A stretch of DNA of 36,306 nt. Source: Candidatus Peribacteria bacterium (lineage in GTDB: Bacteria > Patescibacteriota > Gracilibacteria > UBA1369 > LOWO2-01-FULL-3). The position numbers and the translations under genes were made by a program. Positions 1 through 8,250 of this stretch are shown piece by piece. The DNA is taken from the NCBI GenBank assembly GCA_943357285.1, contig CALRGJ010000011.1, positions 1 to 36,306 of the forward strand, written 5' to 3'. The notes under the pieces are model-generated. The model was not told the DNA's origin, did not search any database, and saw nothing but the letters and a program-made list of their open reading frames with translations. Every line of letters begins with the position of its first letter. Within the stretch, counting starts at the first letter, position 1.

Positions 1-3
1 GTT

Positions 4-426
4 TTATTCACTCAAAAAGTTTTTTGCTTTTTTTACAAGATTCTTTGCGTTATCAAAAGTAAGCTTATTATAGGCGGCTTCATATGGAAGCCATTTATAA
101 TCATGATGTTCATGAGATAATTTTACTTTTTCCAATACAGTTTTTCCTAGAAAAAATACTACCTGTTTATTAGACATTTTTTTATTTCTACGATACTTGT
201 AAGAAATTTCTTCGCGGAATCCATCTACAAAATGCACATCAGCAATCCCCGTCTCTTCTAAGAGTTCGCGAGCAGCAGTTTGATGTTCTGTCTCATTTAC
301 TTCCACGTGACCCTTCACCAAATCCCAGTGACCGCTTGGATAATTCAAAAGCAGATAAAGATTAATGCCATCTTTTTCTCTGAATAGAACTACACCACAA
401 GATTTTTCGTCGTATTTGATTACCAT
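4..426 (-). CDS. Nudix hydrolase, Ap4A hydrolase-like
   Basis: A 140-residue Nudix hydrolase, which would cleave nucleoside diphosphates linked to another moiety. The full Nudix box is visible at about residues 39-61: GHVEVNE, then REL and EETGI, matching GX5EX7REUXEEXGU. The preceding SGHWDLVKGHVE and the N-terminal CGVVLF strand resemble the diadenosine tetraphosphate hydrolase subgroup, so that substrate is an inference from family resemblance. It is the last gene of the yceD-rpmF-nusB-rnc cluster; its ATG overlaps the rnc stop by 7 nt, suggesting translational coupling. There is no separate ribosome binding site at a useful distance. The stop lies 4 bases from the window edge. Confident of the family, less so of the substrate. 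Confidence 0.9.
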   Translation of the reverse strand: MVIKYDEKSCGVVLFREKDGINLYLLLNYPSGHWDLVKGHVEVNETEHQTAARELLEETGIADVHFVDGFREEISYKYRRNKKMSNKQVVFFLGKTVLEKVKLSHEHHDYKWLPYEAAYNKLTFDNAKNLVKKAKNFLSE

Positions 427-1109
427 CCTTTTGCTTTTAATGCGTTCTTTGCTGCTTCCTCCTCGGCTTTCTGCTTACTACTTCCGTTTCCATTGGCGAT
501 AAGAACACCGTTTATATAGGCCCCCATAATAAAATTTTTGTCATGATCCGGTCCGTGCTCTTCTAATACTTCGTAGTATGGAGTGAAGTCCTCTTTCTCT
601 TGGCAAATTTCTTGAAATTGAGATTTTGCATCGATGTATTTTCCGCCGGCAATAATCTCATCCAATCTTGTAAGAATAAATTTATTAATAAATTCCTCGG
701 CAGTGTCATATCCATGTTCCAAATAAATAGCTCCAATAAGTGCCTCCAGAACATTAGCTAGAATATATTTTTTATCCCTACCTCCAGATCTTTCTTCACC
801 ATTACTGAGATAAAGATATTTTCCTAATTTCAGTGATTCAGCAATTTCTGCAAGATGTTTACCTTTTACTAAGGCTGAACGGAAGGAAGTCATTTCGCCT
901 TCATTCTTGTCATCACATTTTTCAAAAAGATGTTTAGTTGCCGCCAATTCAAGAACAGCATCACCCAAAAATTCCATACGCTCATTATCCTTGATTCCTT
1001 CTCCCCTATGCTCATTAACATACGAACGATGCACAAAAGCATTATCAAGTAGTGCAAGATTTACAAATTTTACACCGATAACCTCCTCTAATTCTTTATA
1101 ATTTTTCAT
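420..1109 (-). CDS. rnc: Ribonuclease III
   Basis: Cuts double-stranded RNA in rRNA and mRNA maturation. At 229 residues it has the usual length: an N-terminal endonuclease domain (about 1-150) with the signature NERMEFLGDAVLEL, and a C-terminal double-stranded-RNA-binding domain (about 157-227) ending in KQKAEEEAAKNALKAKGW. The second active-site stretch reads LANVLEALIGAIYLEHG, so the position of E. coli Asp114 is Asn here while the essential Glu117 equivalent is kept. I believe Asn also occurs in other RNase III proteins, so this is probably not inactivating. It overlaps nusB upstream by 14 nt and the Nudix gene downstream by 7 nt, consistent with one polycistronic mRNA. Confidence 0.95.
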   Translation of the reverse strand: MKNYKELEEVIGVKFVNLALLDNAFVHRSYVNEHRGEGIKDNERMEFLGDAVLELAATKHLFEKCDDKNEGEMTSFRSALVKGKHLAEIAESLKLGKYLYLSNGEERSGGRDKKYILANVLEALIGAIYLEHGYDTAEEFINKFILTRLDEIIAGGKYIDAKSQFQEICQEKEDFTPYYEVLEEHGPDHDKNFIMGAYINGVLIANGNGSSKQKAEEEAAKNALKAKGW

Positions 1110-1545
1110 GATGTTTTTTCATCACACTGCTCAGAACTCCATTGATGAATTTCTGACTGTTATTATCCCCGAAATGCTTAGCAATTTCAACAGCTTCATT
1201 AATGGCTACCACAGGCGGCACTTCGTCTGAGAAGGCAATTTCATAAACACCAATTTCTAAAATGGCTCTATCAATACGAGCAATTTTATCGATTGGCCAC
1301 TCCGGTGCGAATTTTGAAATTGTATCAAGAATCTCCTTATGAAAAGCAACTACGCCCTCGAGAGTTTTTTTGGCGAATTCCTTTTCCGTAAGTTTTGGAG
1401 CAAATTCATTTAAAATAGAGGCTAAGATGTCCTGAGGAGCTATCTCTTTTGCCTCGCTTTCACAACTGAATGGCCCCGTACGAAACTCCATCTCGAAAAT
1501 GGTCTGCATTACGCATGTACGAGCAAGATGCCTATAACTAGCCAT
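1096..1545 (-). CDS. nusB: Transcription antitermination protein NusB
   Basis: NusB family protein of 149 residues, a normal length. It binds boxA RNA with ribosomal protein S10 to support rRNA transcription. It begins with the typical helix MASYRHLARTCVMQTIFEME and has the conserved C-terminal segments DKIARIDRAILEIGVYE and VVAINEAVEIAKHFGDNNS, ending KFINGVLSSVMKK. It starts 2 nt after the rpmF stop and overlaps rnc by 14 nt, so it is embedded in an rRNA- and ribosome-centred operon, which fits its function. An all-alpha protein with no signal peptide. Confidence 0.95.
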   Translation of the reverse strand: MASYRHLARTCVMQTIFEMEFRTGPFSCESEAKEIAPQDILASILNEFAPKLTEKEFAKKTLEGVVAFHKEILDTISKFAPEWPIDKIARIDRAILEIGVYEIAFSDEVPPVVAINEAVEIAKHFGDNNSQKFINGVLSSVMKKHHEKL

Positions 1546-1547
1546 AC

Positions 1548-1787
1548 TTAAGCTTTAATTTTTGTGATCTTTTCGATCTTTTTCTTCTTGTCTATTACTT
1601 GGCGACCACGATACTTTCCACAGTCTGGACAAGCACTATGAGCAACACATTTAGAACCGCAGCTCTTGCATGTTACCAAAGTAGCAATGTTTACAAGCTT
1701 TCTCTGTGTTTTAGTCTTAAAACTTGCGTAACGACGTTTACCACGGGCTTTCGACGTTTTCTTCTTGGGTGTAGGATGTTTAGACAT
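1548..1787 (-). CDS. rpmF: 50S ribosomal protein L32 (bL32)
   Basis: Component of the large ribosomal subunit. The N-terminal HPTPKKKTSKARGKRRYAS matches the basic start of bL32, and two CXXC pairs, CKSCGSKC and CPDCGKYRG, form the zinc-ribbon version of the protein. At 79 residues it is longer than the usual 57-62, with an extended linker between the basic start and the zinc knuckle and a lysine-rich tail. It lies directly downstream of yceD, the classic yceD-rpmF pair, with a 33-nt gap that contains a GC-rich palindrome. Confidence 0.95.
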   Translation of the reverse strand: MSKHPTPKKKTSKARGKRRYASFKTKTQRKLVNIATLVTCKSCGSKCVAHSACPDCGKYRGRQVIDKKKKIEKITKIKA

Positions 1788-1804
1788 GTCTTGTTAGTTA
1801 GATA

Positions 1805-1818
1805 GCCTGCAGGCAGGC
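1805..1818. repeat. GC-rich palindrome between yceD and rpmF
   Basis: The 14 bases GCCTGCAGGCAGGC contain a perfect 8-bp palindrome (CCTGCAGG). As RNA on the minus strand they can fold into a 5-6 bp GC hairpin. No T-tract follows, so it does not look like an intrinsic terminator. It stands out in an AT-rich intergenic stretch; an mRNA processing or stability element, or a dispersed palindromic repeat, are both possible. Confidence 0.5.
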
Positions 1819-1820
1819 GT

Positions 1821-2357
1821 TTATTTGAGTAAATCTTTAAGTGCTGCTAAAGGTTTGTATTCCTCTTCGAATTCCACAATTTTGCAGTGACAATCTTTCT
1901 TATTCCTGTCCTTACCACAAACTGGGCAGAGCCCTTTACAGCTTTTAGAGCATACTGGAATTAAAGGGAAATGCAAGATTATTTCTTGACGAAGAAACTC
2001 CCCTATGTCGATAGTTTGATCTTTCTTATGCACGAGATACACATCATTCACGTCTACTTTCTCTGTGGATTCGTCTGGTGGAGTCATTAAATATTGTCTT
2101 TCAGCCATTTCTACAACCACTTCCTTATCTGTTTTCTTGAGACATCTGTCGCATTCACATTCAACCATTACTTTCAGATCTGTAACCTTGGCATTAAAAC
2201 CATCTTCAATCTTCATAATCTCCACCTTTCCTGAGGTATTAGAATTAAGAGTAACCCCTTCAAATTCAAGGGGAACCTCAAAGGAATAGGTTTCACGAGA
2301 ACCGGTTGAAGCCTCCATTAAAGGAGCTAAATTGAATATTAATGATGAGTTGGACAT
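1821..2357 (-). CDS. yceD: YceD/DUF177 family protein
   Basis: DUF177 (YceD) protein of 178 residues, the usual neighbour of rpmF; family members have been linked to 23S rRNA accumulation. The family core is seen in the N-terminal half, with CECDRCLKK at about residues 88-96 marking the conserved central Cys motif. The C-terminal third has a second Cys cluster, CSKSCKGLCPVCGKDRNKK followed by CHC, which probably binds zinc. It begins 20 nt after the Bax-inhibitor gene and precedes rpmF by 33 nt. The start ATG is the only one that gives a full-length N-terminus. Function in this organism is inferred from the family and the rpmF linkage. Confidence 0.85.
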   Translation of the reverse strand: MSNSSLIFNLAPLMEASTGSRETYSFEVPLEFEGVTLNSNTSGKVEIMKIEDGFNAKVTDLKVMVECECDRCLKKTDKEVVVEMAERQYLMTPPDESTEKVDVNDVYLVHKKDQTIDIGEFLRQEIILHFPLIPVCSKSCKGLCPVCGKDRNKKDCHCKIVEFEEEYKPLAALKDLLK

Positions 2358-2377
2358 TTGAATTGGATTACTATTGA

Positions 2378-3058
2378 TTAACGTCTATTCATAGACAAAA
2401 TCAGGCGCAAAATGTACATGAATAAGTTGAAAATGTCCAAGTATAATATTAAAGCGGCATCGATGTAACGATCTTCTGGATACTGTTTAATCTTCTGGAA
2501 GTCATAAGAAATGAATCCAGTGAAGAGTAGAACACCAATACCTGAGTAGATCATTTCAGTAGTATTGCTCCAAGGAATAAATATACCTATTAAACCTACT
2601 ACTATCATTCCAATAAGGCCTATCATTAAAAATCCACGCATACCTGATAAGTCTATTTTTGTAGTCCATCCAAAAGCAGCAGTGGCTGTGAACATTATTC
2701 CTGTCGCAAGTAGTGCCTTAGTAAGAATTCCAACTCCCTCAGGAGTATTAGCTAAAACTCCAATCAAAGGTGCAGCCGTAACACCAGTAATAAAAGTAAA
2801 AAACACGAAAAGAAATCTATTCAAAGGAATCTTTGTGCTCCACATACGAGCGGTAAGGACTATTGCCAACTCGACAATCATTACAACGTAGATAAGCGCT
2901 GGCTGCTGATAGAAATAATCCATCCAATATGTAGTAGTGATGTACATACCAGCCGCAGAACTTAAAATGGCTAAGGCAAAAAATGTCATAACCTTACCAA
3001 AAAAGGTAGGTTCAATGCCGGTTTTAACGGATGAGATGTGATTATTGTTTTCGAACAT
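2378..3058 (-). CDS. Bax inhibitor-1/YccA family membrane protein
   Basis: A 226-residue integral membrane protein of the BI-1 (UPF0005/TMBIM) family. A short cytosolic N-terminus (about 1-18) is followed by roughly seven hydrophobic helices. Family hallmarks are the central glycine-rich helices (LLATGIMFTATAAFGWTT), the IPWSN/SGIGVLLFTGFISYD region, and the conserved end DAALILYLDIFNLFMYILRL. Homologues act as pH-sensitive calcium leak channels or protease modulators; the role here is unknown. It is the first gene of the leftward cluster and has its own promoter just upstream, divergent from alr. Confidence 0.9.
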   Translation of the reverse strand: MFENNNHISSVKTGIEPTFFGKVMTFFALAILSSAAGMYITTTYWMDYFYQQPALIYVVMIVELAIVLTARMWSTKIPLNRFLFVFFTFITGVTAAPLIGVLANTPEGVGILTKALLATGIMFTATAAFGWTTKIDLSGMRGFLMIGLIGMIVVGLIGIFIPWSNTTEMIYSGIGVLLFTGFISYDFQKIKQYPEDRYIDAALILYLDIFNLFMYILRLILSMNRR

Positions 3059-3095
3059 AATTTTGATTGTTAATTAACTACTTCGTCAATTAAGG

Positions 3096-3124
3096 ATTAT
3101 AGGGAAATGTTTGCATTTTGACAA
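3096..3124 (-). promoter_or_regulatory. Promoter for the BI-1/yceD/rpmF cluster
   Basis: On the minus strand TTGTCA (3119-3124) is followed after 17 bp by a perfect TATAAT (3096-3101), about 37 nt before the BI-1 start codon. It lies in the divergent gap with alr and overlaps the region where the alr transcript must start. Confidence 0.7.
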
Positions 3125-3146
3125 CATGCTGGCTAAGCTTTGCCAC

Positions 3147-4283
3147 ATGAATAATTTGAGCCGTGGCCTTAATTGGGTAGAGATTTCTAAAGAGGCATTA
3201 AGCAATAATGTGAAGCAGTTTAGACGGATTATTGGCGAGAATGTTTTGTTGTGTCCTTGTGTAAAAGCCAATGCTTATGGACACGGACTATTGGAATGCT
3301 CAAAAACTTTTATTGAGGCTGGAGCAAATTGGTTGGCGGTGAATTCTTTGTATGAAGCTGAAGCTTTAAGAGCTGGTGGCGTCGTAGCTCCAATTTATAT
3401 TTTGGGATATGTGGAAATGAGCGAATTGGTAAGAGCAGTGGAATTGGAATGTAGACTTGTGGCTTATAATAGAGAAATGATTGAAGCCTTGGGTGCAATT
3501 GGTAAGCCGGCGAAAATTCATATAAAAGTGGAGACTGGAAATAATAGACAGGGCGTTTTCGTGAAGGATCTAATTGAATTCGTAGAGTTCGTAAAAAGTT
3601 TCGGAAATATAGAAATAGAAGGACTGACTACTCATTTTGCGAATGTGGAGGATACGACAGATCATTCATATGCTGAGTTACAGTTGGCGAAATTTAACGA
3701 AGGAATTAAAAAGTTAGAAAGTATAGGTGTAGATGTGCCAATCAAGCATTGTGCTAATTCTGCCGCAGCAATTTTGTTTCCAAAAACTCATTTCCAATTG
3801 GTTAGAGTGGGAATTGCCAGCTATGGAATGTGGCCTTCAAATGAGACTTATTTATCATATTTAAAAGAAGTTGGTGATGGATTTAAACTGATGCCAGCGC
3901 TTACATGGAAGACAAAAATTGCGCAAATAAAAACTATTCCGGCTGGTGAATATATTGGCTATGGATGCACTTATAAGACTGGACATGAAACTAAGCTGGC
4001 AATTTTGCCTGTAGGATATTATGACGGCTACGATAGAGGCATAAACGGCGGACATGTTTTGATTTGCGGCAAACGTGCTCCAGTGAGAGGCAGAGTTTGT
4101 ATGAATATTATTATGGTGGAAGTGACAGATATTCCTGAGGCAAAACTAGAAGATGAAGTAATATTAATTGGCTGCAGCGGCGACGAAGAAATAAGTGCCG
4201 AACAATTTGGTAAATGGGCGGGCACAATTAATTACGAAGTGACGACTAGAATAAACGAAAGGGTACCGAGGATTTTTGTTTAA
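3147..4283 (+). CDS. alr: Alanine racemase
   Basis: PLP-dependent racemase that makes D-Ala for peptidoglycan. With the ATG at 3147 it has 378 residues. Visible hallmarks: LNWVEISKEALSNNV at the N-terminus, CVKANAYGHG carrying the PLP lysine near residue 37, HCANSAAAI and RVGIASYGMWPS in the middle, GYGCTYKT with the catalytic tyrosine, and RVCMNIIMVEVTD. The C-terminal beta domain is complete. An upstream TTG at 3111 preceded by AGGG is in frame and would add 12 residues; homology favours 3147, but no ribosome binding site decides it. The last 4 nt overlap the convergent tandem ligase gene. Together these two genes supply the D-Ala-D-Ala dipeptide. Confidence 0.93.
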   Translation: MNNLSRGLNWVEISKEALSNNVKQFRRIIGENVLLCPCVKANAYGHGLLECSKTFIEAGANWLAVNSLYEAEALRAGGVVAPIYILGYVEMSELVRAVELECRLVAYNREMIEALGAIGKPAKIHIKVETGNNRQGVFVKDLIEFVEFVKSFGNIEIEGLTTHFANVEDTTDHSYAELQLAKFNEGIKKLESIGVDVPIKHCANSAAAILFPKTHFQLVRVGIASYGMWPSNETYLSYLKEVGDGFKLMPALTWKTKIAQIKTIPAGEYIGYGCTYKTGHETKLAILPVGYYDGYDRGINGGHVLICGKRAPVRGRVCMNIIMVEVTDIPEAKLEDEVILIGCSGDEEISAEQFGKWAGTINYEVTTRINERVPRIFV

Positions 4284-6676
4284 GAATTTTCAATAATTTT
4301 TTCCAAAAATTCTACCGGATACATTTTAGGATTTTCGCTGAGCGCCTGGTGAAAAATTACGGTGGAAGGAGTTAGGGCTGGAGTGGAATTTGCCTCGATA
4401 ATCATTAGCTCTCCTGAATTCACATCCATAAAGGCATCGATACGAGCGTAGCCGGAAATGCCAAGTTTTTTTGCGACAATTTCCATAAGACGACGAGAAT
4501 TTTCAATGGCTTTCAATTTCACATAGGGTTGCGGTGGTGGAGTAATATTAACTCCAGTTCCACCTTGGAATTTCTCCTCGAGAGTGAGGACGGTGCCACG
4601 AGCCACCGTAAGACTTGGATTCATTGCTTTAATCTTCTCCCCTTTCCCATAAACTCCCATAGTAATTTCTATTTGCCCGGAAATTCTCTGCCACTTCAAT
4701 TTATTTTTAATCACTGAAACTTTATCGGTGTGAATAAATTGTTCAAACATTAAATTCTTAGGTCTATTAATTGGCATTTCCATCATGTCATGCTGACGAG
4801 GACCAAAAGTAAATTTAGGAACGCTGGTAATACCTTTGTGAATTAGATCCATATAAATAATAAGATCCTGAGCCTTGGTCAATTTCACAATTCCGGTAGA
4901 ACATCCATCCTCAGGAGGCTTCACAATTATGGAATTATTTCCCAATTGATCTTTCAAATGTTTCCAGAATTTTACCAGTTCAGAATTTTTTAATTTAAGA
5001 AGTTTTTCCGTACTTACTAACTCTTTTTTGGGAATATGAATCCCCTCTTTTTCTAAACCTTCAAGAATTTTTCCGCTTGCATATTTGTCCATGCAGAGAC
5101 GAGAGGCAGCGGAGCTGGAACCATTAAAAAGAACATGACACTGTTCCAGCATTCTTTGAAGTTCGCCGTTTTCTCCAATACCTCCATGCAGGCCAATAAA
5201 GATATATTCTTGAGCGCTTCGCGCTCTGTTTATAAAATCATTGAGAGTCATTTTTTCTGGCACAAAAAGTTCTTCATTTAAATGTCCCGGAAGAGCAGCA
5301 ATTTTTTCCAAAACGCGACGGCGCAAAGGCTGAAGTGTCTTTTCAGAATCCTGAGCAGCGCGACAACTTTCGGAAATTTCCTCAACAGTGTGATTGAGAG
5401 TTTTCGAGTAAGGTAAGCGCCAAACCGTTCTATCATCAAGGTCGAGTAAATATGGATGAGGCTGATATTTTTTTGATTTGCGAAGCTTGAGCCAAGCGTT
5501 GGTACCACTCATGACAGAGACTTGACGCTCAGAAGTTTTTCCTCCAAAAATTACATTTATAGGTTTCTTATTTGCCTGTAGATTTTTATGAATTTCCGGA
5601 AATTTTATGCCGTATCTTTGACAAGCATTGCGAACAATAAAATGCAGCAAATCACTATGACTAAATCCTACTTGAGATGATTGAAGAAAAAGAAAACTAT
5701 TCTGTTCCATACCGCTAATCGGATTGAAATCAGAAAACCAAAGATTCCCATCTTTCATTAACCAGCCATCAAAACGGGCAAAGTCTTTCATGCCGAGAGT
5801 TTTGAAAAGTTGTTCGGCTTGAATTTGAATTTTTTCAATAATTTCCGAAGAAAAACGTGGAGGACAATGATAAGTCACTTGTCTAGTCGCGAGATATTTT
5901 TTGCGGAAATCAAAAATTTGATTTTTCGAATAGTCGGTTTCGATCTCAGTCGGAAAAAGGGCCACTGGAAGACCAAAACGATTTTGTAAAATAATTACGG
6001 TGAACTCTGTTCCGGTACAAAATGGCTCAACTACAACTCTTGTATCAATGCGTTTTTTGAAAATAGTTTTTGTTGCTTCTACTGCCTCCTCTACCGTATT
6101 CACGGAATAGACACCAATGCTTGAGCCACCTGTTGCCGGCTTTACAATGGCGCGAGTTATCTGATGTGCAGCAAAAAAATCTTGAATATTTTTTTTGAAA
6201 GTTTTTGGTTCGTGAATTTTTAAGACTGTCGAAGGCAAAGTGTAAAAGCCTTGTTCTTTGATGAATTCGTTAGAACGATATTTATCGAAACAATTGCGAC
6301 AAGCAGGACGATCAGAGCCGATATAAGGAATTTTGTATTTTTCCAAAATGCTTTGAATTTGACCATCTTCACCGAAAGATCCATGAATCACAGGAAAAAC
6401 TATGTCTGTAGATTTAAGAAGCTTAATAAGCGAAGCTCTACTTAAAGGTTTGGAAGTTTGATTCAACTTAAAATCAAAATCCGAAGGAGTATTAGAATAG
6501 AGCTGATCTCTGGAAATGGCATATGGACGCTTAAAGTGGTCGAAGTACACCGGAACCACTTCGATGTCATCAGAATAGAGATGGTCACAAACTGAGCGCG
6601 CGGAATTCAAGGAAATACCTCTCTCTAAAGATGGTCCTCCACATAAAACTGCGATTTTGAATTTATTTTCTTCCAT
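4280..6676 (-). CDS. ddl: Tandem D-alanine-D-alanine ligase fusion
   Basis: A single 798-residue frame holding two complete Ddl/ATP-grasp units, more than twice the usual 300-360 residues. Unit 1 (about 7-360): GGPSLERGISL (13-23), HGSFGEDGQIQ (98-108), KPATGGSSIGV (179-189), ARFDGW (300-305) and SDFNPISGM (315-323), where the usual metal-binding Glu of the EXN motif is Asp. Unit 2 (about 372-798): FGGKTSERQVSVMSG (377-391), LHGGIGENGELQ (496-507), KPPEDGCSTGI (586-596), GYARID (742-747) and IIEANSTPAL (759-768), with the EXN motif intact but the family's SPGMT altered to STPALT. Unit 2 has insertions around 425-480 and 610-700. Ligation of D-Ala to D-Ala is the expected reaction; which unit does it is unclear. 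It converges on alr. Confidence 0.88.
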   Translation of the reverse strand: MEENKFKIAVLCGGPSLERGISLNSARSVCDHLYSDDIEVVPVYFDHFKRPYAISRDQLYSNTPSDFDFKLNQTSKPLSRASLIKLLKSTDIVFPVIHGSFGEDGQIQSILEKYKIPYIGSDRPACRNCFDKYRSNEFIKEQGFYTLPSTVLKIHEPKTFKKNIQDFFAAHQITRAIVKPATGGSSIGVYSVNTVEEAVEATKTIFKKRIDTRVVVEPFCTGTEFTVIILQNRFGLPVALFPTEIETDYSKNQIFDFRKKYLATRQVTYHCPPRFSSEIIEKIQIQAEQLFKTLGMKDFARFDGWLMKDGNLWFSDFNPISGMEQNSFLFLQSSQVGFSHSDLLHFIVRNACQRYGIKFPEIHKNLQANKKPINVIFGGKTSERQVSVMSGTNAWLKLRKSKKYQPHPYLLDLDDRTVWRLPYSKTLNHTVEEISESCRAAQDSEKTLQPLRRRVLEKIAALPGHLNEELFVPEKMTLNDFINRARSAQEYIFIGLHGGIGENGELQRMLEQCHVLFNGSSSAASRLCMDKYASGKILEGLEKEGIHIPKKELVSTEKLLKLKNSELVKFWKHLKDQLGNNSIIVKPPEDGCSTGIVKLTKAQDLIIYMDLIHKGITSVPKFTFGPRQHDMMEMPINRPKNLMFEQFIHTDKVSVIKNKLKWQRISGQIEITMGVYGKGEKIKAMNPSLTVARGTVLTLEEKFQGGTGVNITPPPQPYVKLKAIENSRRLMEIVAKKLGISGYARIDAFMDVNSGELMIIEANSTPALTPSTVIFHQALSENPKMYPVEFLEKIIENS

Positions 6677-6687
6677 TTGTGTTAAAA

Positions 6688-6715
6688 AGTATAGCAGTGA
6701 TTTGCCCTAAAACAA
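6688..6715 (-). promoter_or_regulatory. Promoter of the tandem Ddl gene
   Basis: Minus strand TTGTTT (6710-6715), 16 bp, then TATACT (6688-6693) preceded by TGC, making an extended -10. Only 11 nt separate the -10 from the ATG, giving a predicted leader of about 5 nt and no room for a Shine-Dalgarno site. Confidence 0.6.
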
Positions 6716-6950
6716 GCGGATTTCTAAGACCTATTGGGTTTTTGTCAAGATCGGATGATGTTTTTGTGATTTTTTAAAACTAAATCTGATCGTTGGTTGG
6801 ATTCATAACTAGCACAATGTCGTGTCAAAAATGACGTCAAAATGCCATCAAAATTTACAAGGATTAAATCATTGCTAAGGATGACTATATGCCCTCTAAA
6901 AGCAAACTTCAGGTTTCAATTCGGTCGCGTACTCTGTGCTGACACTCGCC

Positions 6951-6979
6951 TTGATTTTTACTCCCATTTTCCGTATATT
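6951..6979 (+). promoter_or_regulatory. Promoter of ftsA
   Basis: TTGATT (6951-6956), 17 bp, TATATT (6974-6979). The ATG at 6990 begins 10 nt after the -10, so transcription should start about 4 nt before the start codon. This argues for the ATG at 6990 rather than the in-frame GTG at 6936, which lies upstream of the promoter. Confidence 0.65.
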
Positions 6980-6989
6980 TCACACACTT

Positions 6990-8240
6990 ATGAGACTTTT
7001 TCGTGGAATAAAAAAAAGATCTAGTGAAGCTCACTTTCTAGCCTTAGATATTGGTACAGATTACGTGAAGGCTTTAATATGCGAGGCTGAAGGCACCAAA
7101 AAAGCCAAGGTCCTTGGTGTGGGTCGCAGACAACAGAAGCTTGGCGATATGAATAGTGGAGTGGTAACTGATATTGCTGCTGTTATTGCCAATTGTCACA
7201 GTGCTATTCGTGATGCTGAAAACATGGCAGGTATAACAGCTGGAAAGATGATTATCGGTATTTCTGGAGAATTGGTAAAAGGAGCAACAATTACTACTAG
7301 CTATGTGAGGAGTGATGCGAATACTAAGATTGATCTAGCTGAATTAAAAAATATCGTTCACAAAGTACAATGGAGAGCTTTTGATCAAGTAAGAAGCCAA
7401 TTATCAGAAGAAACCGGATATAGCGAAATTGATGTCAAATTAGTGAATGCAGCAATCGTAGATGTAAGAATTGATGGATATAAAGTAATAAATCCTACCG
7501 GATTCCAGGGTAAAGAAGTTACTCTAGGAATTTTCAATGCTTTTGCACCTTTGGTCCACTATGGAGCTTTGCAGACTATTGCTTGCGAAATTGATAAAGA
7601 ACTTTTGGCTATTGCCGCTGAACCATATGCTTTGACTAGATGTCTAGATGACGAAGGTCAGTTTGGAGCTATCTTCCTTGATGTAGGAGGAGGCACTACA
7701 AATGTGGCAGTGGTAAGAGATGGAACAGTAGAAGGCACAAAGATGTTCACACTTGGTGGACGTACTTTTACAAAAAGACTTTCCCAAGCATTAAATATTT
7801 CATTTAAAGAAGCTGAAGAGATTAAGATGCTCTACAGCGAAGACAAACTAGAAAGACAATCACACAAAATTGTGCGCGAAGCGATGAAGAGCGATTGCGA
7901 TGTGTGGCTTTCAGGAGTCATTCTATCATTGGAATCTTTCCAACACGTAGACGTTTTACCATCTAGAATTTATCTTTCCGGCGGTGGTGCACATCTTCCT
8001 GAAATAAAAGAAACTTTAGAATCTATGGAATGGGTAAAGATGCTCCCGTTCACAAGAAAACCTCAAATCAGTTTCCTCAACCCAAAAATGGTCACCAATG
8101 TTTCCGATGAAACAAAACTTTTAAAGGATCAGCAAGATATTATGCCGATGGCTTTGGCTAACCTTGCACTTGGCTTTATGGGCGAGGAACAGCCACTTTC
8201 TAAACTTCTAAAGAAAGTGGTGCGCTTGATGCAAATATAA
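6990..8240 (+). CDS. ftsA: FtsA-like actin-fold cell division protein
   Basis: Actin/HSP70-fold ATPase, 416 residues from the ATG at 6990. Phosphate-1 motif ALDIGTDYVKALI (about 18-30), phosphate-2 motif DVGGGTTNVAVV (from Asp231) and the adenosine motif YLSGGGAHLPEI are all in order. The insert GYKVINPTGFQGKEVTLGIF matches the 1C/SHS2 subdomain of FtsA, which distinguishes it from MreB. FtsA tethers FtsZ to the membrane; the basic C-terminal end LSKLLKKVVRLMQI could be an amphipathic membrane-targeting helix. PilM of type IV pilus systems is the main alternative, but no PilN/O/Q gene follows. ftsZ is not in the window. The next gene starts 10 nt later, so they are probably cotranscribed. Confidence 0.82.
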   Translation: MRLFRGIKKRSSEAHFLALDIGTDYVKALICEAEGTKKAKVLGVGRRQQKLGDMNSGVVTDIAAVIANCHSAIRDAENMAGITAGKMIIGISGELVKGATITTSYVRSDANTKIDLAELKNIVHKVQWRAFDQVRSQLSEETGYSEIDVKLVNAAIVDVRIDGYKVINPTGFQGKEVTLGIFNAFAPLVHYGALQTIACEIDKELLAIAAEPYALTRCLDDEGQFGAIFLDVGGGTTNVAVVRDGTVEGTKMFTLGGRTFTKRLSQALNISFKEAEEIKMLYSEDKLERQSHKIVREAMKSDCDVWLSGVILSLESFQHVDVLPSRIYLSGGGAHLPEIKETLESMEWVKMLPFTRKPQISFLNPKMVTNVSDETKLLKDQQDIMPMALANLALGFMGEEQPLSKLLKKVVRLMQI

Positions 8241-8250
8241 AGCAAACTTA

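Larger units (their letters stand above)
6677..6989. other. Divergent intergenic region between ddl and ftsA
   Basis: A 313-bp gap with promoters at both ends. Between them I see no convincing gene: a 60-codon frame at 6842-7024 runs out of phase into ftsA and resembles nothing. Three TCAAAA boxes begin at 6825, 6837 and 6848, about one helical turn apart. The imperfect inverted repeat GATCGGAT/ATCTGATC lies at about 6751-6790. Confidence 0.5.

Noticed and set aside
420-1109. RNase III as a catalytically dead paralogue because of Asn at the Asp114 position
   Set aside because: The essential Asp and Glu residues remain, and the change is probably tolerated in this family.
6842-7024. 60-codon open frame between ddl and ftsA
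   Set aside because: It runs out of frame into the well-supported ftsA coding region, has no protein-like features, and spans the ftsA promoter.
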